Shown here: in pieces, positions 60,880 to 64,000 of the stretch
Layout of the letters: the number at the start of each line of letters is the position of its first letter
How positions within the stretch are numbered: position 1 is the first letter of the stretch
Source of the DNA: Rhodobiaceae bacterium UBA4490
GTDB lineage: Bacteria > Pseudomonadota > Alphaproteobacteria > Parvibaculales > Parvibaculaceae
NCBI GenBank assembly: GCA_002389665.1
Contig: DGNO01000004.1
Span: 178,149-242,148, forward strand
DNA length: 64,000 nucleotides
Direction: 5' to 3'
Program-made: the position numbers and the translations under genes
Notes under the pieces: model-generated
Databases searched by the model: none
Told to the model about the DNA's origin: nothing
The model's input: the letters and a program-made list of their open reading frames with translations, nothing else

Positions 60880-62244
60880 ATGAAAAAGAGCATTGCTCTG
60901 GCTTCGGTGCTGGTCGCCGGCTCGCTTGCCGGAACGGCGGCAGCCAAAGTGCCCGAAGCGCAAACGAACCGGCTTGGCAACGATTTGACGCCGATTGGGG
61001 CGGAGAAGGCCGGTAATGGCGGGGACATTCCCGCCTGGACGGGCGGGCTGACAAGCGTGCCCGACAGCGTCAAAGGGGATTTTCAGGCAGGCAGCCTGAT
61101 GCCCAATCCCTTCGCCAGCGACAAACCCAAAGTCGAAGTCACCCCGGCCAATATGGGCCAGTATTCGGATAAGCTGACGGAAGGCTATAAAGCGCTTCTG
61201 ACGACTTATCCCGATTACAAGATGAAGGTCTATCAGACCCGCCGCTCCTGCGCGTATCCCGAATTCGTCTATGAAGCGACGAAGCGCAACTCGCAGGTCG
61301 CGGACCTGACGCCGGGCGGTAACGGCGTCTCGAAAGGGATCATGGGTTTCCCGTTCCCCATCCCCAACAATGCGCTGGAAGTGATCTGGAACCACACGCT
61401 GCGCTATCGCGGCTTCAAGCTGACCCGTGAATTCACGGCAGCGCCGGTGACGCGTTCGGGCGAGTACGAGCTCATCACCGTGCAGGACGAAGCCATCTTG
61501 CAATGGTCCGACCCGAAGAAGAACGCGGCTGAAGAGCTGGACAATATCTCGCTCTACTACATCGCCAATACCGTGGCGCCTGCCCGTTCCGCCGGCAGCG
61601 TGATCCTCGTGCACGAAACGCTGAACCGTGCGCTGGAAGACCGCAAAGCCTGGCAGTATTCGCCTGGCACCCGCCGTGTGCGCCGTGCCCCGAACATTGC
61701 TTACGACAATCCGGGCACCAATTCCGACGGGCTTTCCACCTCGGACAGCTTCGACGGCTATAACGGCGCTCCGGATCGCTACAACTGGAAGGTGATCGGC
61801 AAGTCGGAAAAATTCGTTGCCGCGAATTCCTATGATGCGACGCTTGCTAGCTACGATCAGCTGATCAAGCCGTTGCATCTCAATCAGGATTACGTGCGCT
61901 ACGAGAACCACCGTGTCTGGACCATCGAGGCGACGCTGAAAGAAGGTACCCGCCACGTCTATTCGCGCCGGGTGAAACATCTGGACGAAGACAGCTGGAC
62001 CATGACAGGCGCCGAGCTTTACGACGGCCGCGGCGAGCTGTGGCGTGTGCAGGAACTGCATGGCCGCCAGTCTTATGCCGTGCCGCTCTGCAATAAGGGC
62101 GCGGAGATCGTCTACGACCTGCAGGCCGGCCGTTACCTCGCTCTGGCGCTGCAGAACGAAGGCCAGCCGATCAATTATGCGGCCGACGAACTGGATGTCG
62201 ACCGCTACACCCCGGCTGCGATTCGCCGCCTCGGTGTGCGCTAA
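60880..62244 (+). CDS. DUF1329 protein, first tandem copy
   Basis: 454 residues, exported. A signal peptide (MKKSIALASVLVAGSLAGTAAAK) is followed by NRLGNDLTPIGAEKAGNGGDIPAWTGGL, the DUF1329 start. The family has an outer-membrane lipoprotein-sorting-protein-like fold and often lies near transporters and fatty acid genes; the function is unproved. AGAAAGGAGAAACC and GGAGGAAT lie before the ATG. About 80% identical by eye to the next gene. A strong terminator follows it, so each copy has its own transcript end. Confidence 0.9.
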   Translation: MKKSIALASVLVAGSLAGTAAAKVPEAQTNRLGNDLTPIGAEKAGNGGDIPAWTGGLTSVPDSVKGDFQAGSLMPNPFASDKPKVEVTPANMGQYSDKLTEGYKALLTTYPDYKMKVYQTRRSCAYPEFVYEATKRNSQVADLTPGGNGVSKGIMGFPFPIPNNALEVIWNHTLRYRGFKLTREFTAAPVTRSGEYELITVQDEAILQWSDPKKNAAEELDNISLYYIANTVAPARSAGSVILVHETLNRALEDRKAWQYSPGTRRVRRAPNIAYDNPGTNSDGLSTSDSFDGYNGAPDRYNWKVIGKSEKFVAANSYDATLASYDQLIKPLHLNQDYVRYENHRVWTIEATLKEGTRHVYSRRVKHLDEDSWTMTGAELYDGRGELWRVQELHGRQSYAVPLCNKGAEIVYDLQAGRYLALALQNEGQPINYAADELDVDRYTPAAIRRLGVR

Positions 62245-62271
62245 TAACAACAAGCTTCTCACAATGGCTTG

Positions 62272-62303
62272 AAGCCGGCTCCCTGCGGGGAGCCGGCTTT
62301 TTT
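62272..62303 (+). terminator. Terminator of the first DUF1329 gene
   Basis: AAGCCGGCTCCC (62272-62283) and GGGAGCCGGCTT (62288-62299) with loop TGCG, followed by a six-T run. Confidence 0.93.
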
Positions 62304-62330
62304 GCTAAGGCTTTCAATTCACTGAGAGTC

Positions 62331-62371
62331 CCGATCATCTTAGAGCAAATTATCTTAAGACAGATGATCGG
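62331..62371 (+). repeat. AT-rich inverted repeat before the second DUF1329 gene
   Basis: CCGATCATCT (62331-62340) and AGATGATCGG (62362-62371) are a perfect ten-base inverted repeat; inside, TCTTA and TAAGA extend the symmetry. The centre is AT-rich in a GC-rich genome. It follows the terminator, so it is likely a promoter-region operator or a leader hairpin rather than part of the terminator. Confidence 0.6.
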
Positions 62372-62566
62372 CGAAAACCGGCCGCGCGGACCTTACAAAC
62401 ATTTAATGAAAGGTAACTCTGAAAGAAGGGTAACGTCCTTGTGGAAATGGGTCTCGGATATTCAAGGGGGAGGCCCGCGCCAGAAGACAGATAAAACGGG
62501 CAGAAGAACAGCGTGTGCTGACACTCCTCTTCCCTTCGGTCTGCGGCGATAATCACGGAGGGAACA

Positions 62567-63937
62567 ATGAAAATGAGAAAGAGCGTAGCCTTGGTATCCG
62601 CCTTGGTCGCCGGCACGGTCGCCGGATCGGCTCTGGCCAAGGTGCCCGAGGCTCAGGTCAACCGCCTCGGCGCCGACCTGACGCCCATGGGCTCGGAAAA
62701 AGCAGGTAATGGCGGGGCGATCCCGGCATGGACCGGCGGCCTGTCCAGCGTCCCGGCAAGCGTCCAGGGCGAATACTCGGCCGACAAACTGCTGCCGAAC
62801 CCGTTCAAGGGCGATGCGGTTCAGTTCGAAGTCACCGCTGGCAACATGGCGCAGTATGACGGGCAGCTGACGGAAGGCTATAAAGCCATGCTGTCGACCT
62901 ACCCGACCTACAAGATGAAGGTCTATCAGACCCGCCGTTCTTGTGCCTTCCCGGAATTCGTTTACGAAGCCAACAAGCGCAATGCGCAGGTTTCCGAACT
63001 GACGCCGGGCGGTAACGGTGTGTCCGAAGGGATCATGGGGTCTCCTTTCCCGATCCCCAACAACGCGCTGGAAATCATCTGGAACCACACGCTGCGTTAC
63101 CGCGCCTTCAAACTCACGCGTGAGTTCACGGCAGCGCCGGTGACCCGTTCGGGTGAATACGAACTCCAGACGGTGCAGGACGAAGCGATCATTCAGTGGT
63201 CGGACCCGGCCAAGAAGCGCGCCGAAGAGCTGGACAACATCTCGCTCTATTACATCGCCAACACCGTGGCTCCGGCCCGTTCGGCGGGTAGCGTGATCCT
63301 GGTGCACGAAACGCTGAACCGTGCCCTTGAAGACCGCAAAGCCTGGCAGTATTCGCCCGGTACGCGCCGTGTGCGCCGCGCGCCGAACATTGCTTACGAC
63401 AACCCGGGCACCAACTCCGACGGCCTGTCCACCTCGGACAGCTTTGACGGCTACAATGGCGCCCCGGACCGTTATGACTGGACGGTTCTCGGCAAGTCCG
63501 AGAAGTTCGTTGCAGCTAACGCCTATGACGCTTCGCTGGTCAACTACTCCGACTACCTGAAGCCCCTGCACCTCAACCAGGACCATGTCCGCTATGAGCT
63601 GCACCGGGTCTGGAGCATCGAGGCCAATCTTCGCCCCGGCACGCGCCACGTTTACTCGCGCCGCGTGACCCATCTGGACGAAGACAGCTGGACTATCACC
63701 AACGCAGAACTCTATGACGGCCGCGGCGAGCTGTGGCGCGTTCAGGAACTGCATGGCCGTCAGGACTACGGCGTGCCGCTCTGCAACAAAGGCGCGGAAA
63801 TCGTCTATGACCTGCAGGCTGGCCGTTACCTCGCTCTGGCTCTGCAGAACGAAGGTCAGCCGATCAACTACGGCGCCGAAGAACTGGATGTGAACCGGTA
63901 CACGCCGGCCGCTATCCGCCAGCTCGGCGTGCGTTAA
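62567..63937 (+). CDS. DUF1329 protein, second tandem copy
   Basis: 456 residues, exported; MKMRKSVALVSALVAGTVAGSALAK is the signal peptide and the mature N-terminus is VPEAQVNRLGADLTPMGSEKAGNGG. It is aligned end to end with the first copy and differs mostly in the N-terminal third. One stretch of about 85 residues (from AEELDNIS to GAPDRY) is identical in protein, while the DNA differs at many third positions. It uses AAC, CTG and GTG more often than the first copy, suggesting higher expression. Followed by its own terminator. Confidence 0.9.
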   Translation: MKMRKSVALVSALVAGTVAGSALAKVPEAQVNRLGADLTPMGSEKAGNGGAIPAWTGGLSSVPASVQGEYSADKLLPNPFKGDAVQFEVTAGNMAQYDGQLTEGYKAMLSTYPTYKMKVYQTRRSCAFPEFVYEANKRNAQVSELTPGGNGVSEGIMGSPFPIPNNALEIIWNHTLRYRAFKLTREFTAAPVTRSGEYELQTVQDEAIIQWSDPAKKRAEELDNISLYYIANTVAPARSAGSVILVHETLNRALEDRKAWQYSPGTRRVRRAPNIAYDNPGTNSDGLSTSDSFDGYNGAPDRYDWTVLGKSEKFVAANAYDASLVNYSDYLKPLHLNQDHVRYELHRVWSIEANLRPGTRHVYSRRVTHLDEDSWTITNAELYDGRGELWRVQELHGRQDYGVPLCNKGAEIVYDLQAGRYLALALQNEGQPINYGAEELDVNRYTPAAIRQLGVR

Positions 63938-63964
63938 TCGACCAGCCTCCCCGGAGGCAAAAGG

Positions 63965-63998
63965 AAGGCCGGTGCATCCCGCACCGGCCTTTTCTTTT
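63965..63998 (+). terminator. Terminator of the second DUF1329 gene
   Basis: AAGGCCGGTGC (63965-63975) and GCACCGGCCTT (63981-63991), loop ATCCC, followed by TTCTTTT at the window edge. Confidence 0.88.
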
Positions 63999-64000
63999 GG

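Larger units (their letters stand above)
62245..62566 (+). other. Gap between the DUF1329 copies (322 bases)
   Basis: No gene seen. It contains the terminator of the first copy (62272-62303), an AT-rich inverted repeat (62331-62371), and the promoter and ribosome site (CACGGAGGGAACA) of the second copy. Confidence 0.7.

Noticed and set aside
60805..63754. Long open frames on the minus strand of both DUF1329 genes
   Set aside because: They mirror the conserved genes, arise from high GC content, and have no ribosome site or recognisable domains.
1..64000. Search for CRISPR arrays, insertion sequences, integrases, toxin-antitoxin pairs and rRNA/tRNA genes
   Set aside because: None seen by reading the sequence and translated products. 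A tRNAscan and ISfinder search would be decisive and could not be run here.

Overview
The window is a chromosomal segment of an alphaproteobacterium. Evidence: GC content around 62-65% by eye, genes that are packed and often overlap by 1 or 4 bases, and several gene neighbourhoods typical of that class (argH-small lipoprotein-lysA-TIGR02302 protein; ftsE-ftsX-ydcF-plsC; chorismate mutase-hisC-tyrA facing metX-metW). A Rhizobiales/Parvibaculum-like host is my inference from the fatty-acid and PHA gene content; no rRNA is present to confirm it. I found no tRNA, rRNA, CRISPR array, insertion sequence, integrase or phage module.

Layout. 1-8999: arginine and lysine biosynthesis ends, a purine salvage gene, a zinc-ribbon membrane protein, and the FtsEX division complex with YdcF and a phospholipid acyltransferase. 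9-14.8 kb: B12-dependent ribonucleotide reductase, a VOC protein, a YcaQ-type protein, ChaC, DUF2125. 14.8-19.8 kb: aromatic amino acid block (tyrA-hisC-chorismate mutase) facing the methionine genes metX-metW. 19.8-23.9 kb: PII, a methyltransferase, glyoxalase II, a cupin, a polysaccharide deacetylase, an M15 peptidase. 24-30 kb: PhaR, gamma-glutamyltransferase, enoyl-CoA hydratase, SDR, hydrolase. 30.1-31 kb: an AT-rich EamA exporter that looks acquired. 31-34 kb: pabB-pabA-pabC. 34-42 kb: L32, serine hydrolase, alanine dehydrogenase, Nudix, DUF2061, DUF2336, RlmJ, GST. 42.5-46.7 kb: polyamine ABC importer potFHIG. 46.8-53.7 kb: TetR with its likely target, MerR, acyl-CoA ligase, class A beta-lactamase, YkgJ, a BtuF-like protein. 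53.8-56 kb: feoAB. 56.2-60.6 kb: a polyhydroxyalkanoate (PHA) locus. 60.9-63.9 kb: two DUF1329 paralogues in tandem.

The most notable region is 56.2-64 kb. Its PHA synthase is of the class II type (medium-chain-length monomers) known from Pseudomonas, with catalytic Cys296, Asp452 and His480 at the same numbers as in Pseudomonas PhaC1. It is followed by a PhaZ depolymerase, a PhaF-type phasin and a PhaD regulator, with another PhaF/PhaI-type phasin in front. The genome also carries PhaR, the regulator usual for short-chain PHA systems, 32 kb away. PhaR-like sites (TGC-N3-GCA) occur before both phaR and phaC, suggesting a hybrid control circuit. Other regulatory signals seen: a shared inverted repeat before a tetR gene and the next gene, Fur-type palindromes over the promoters of feoAB and of a DUF2061 gene, and a structured metX leader that I could not match to a known riboswitch.
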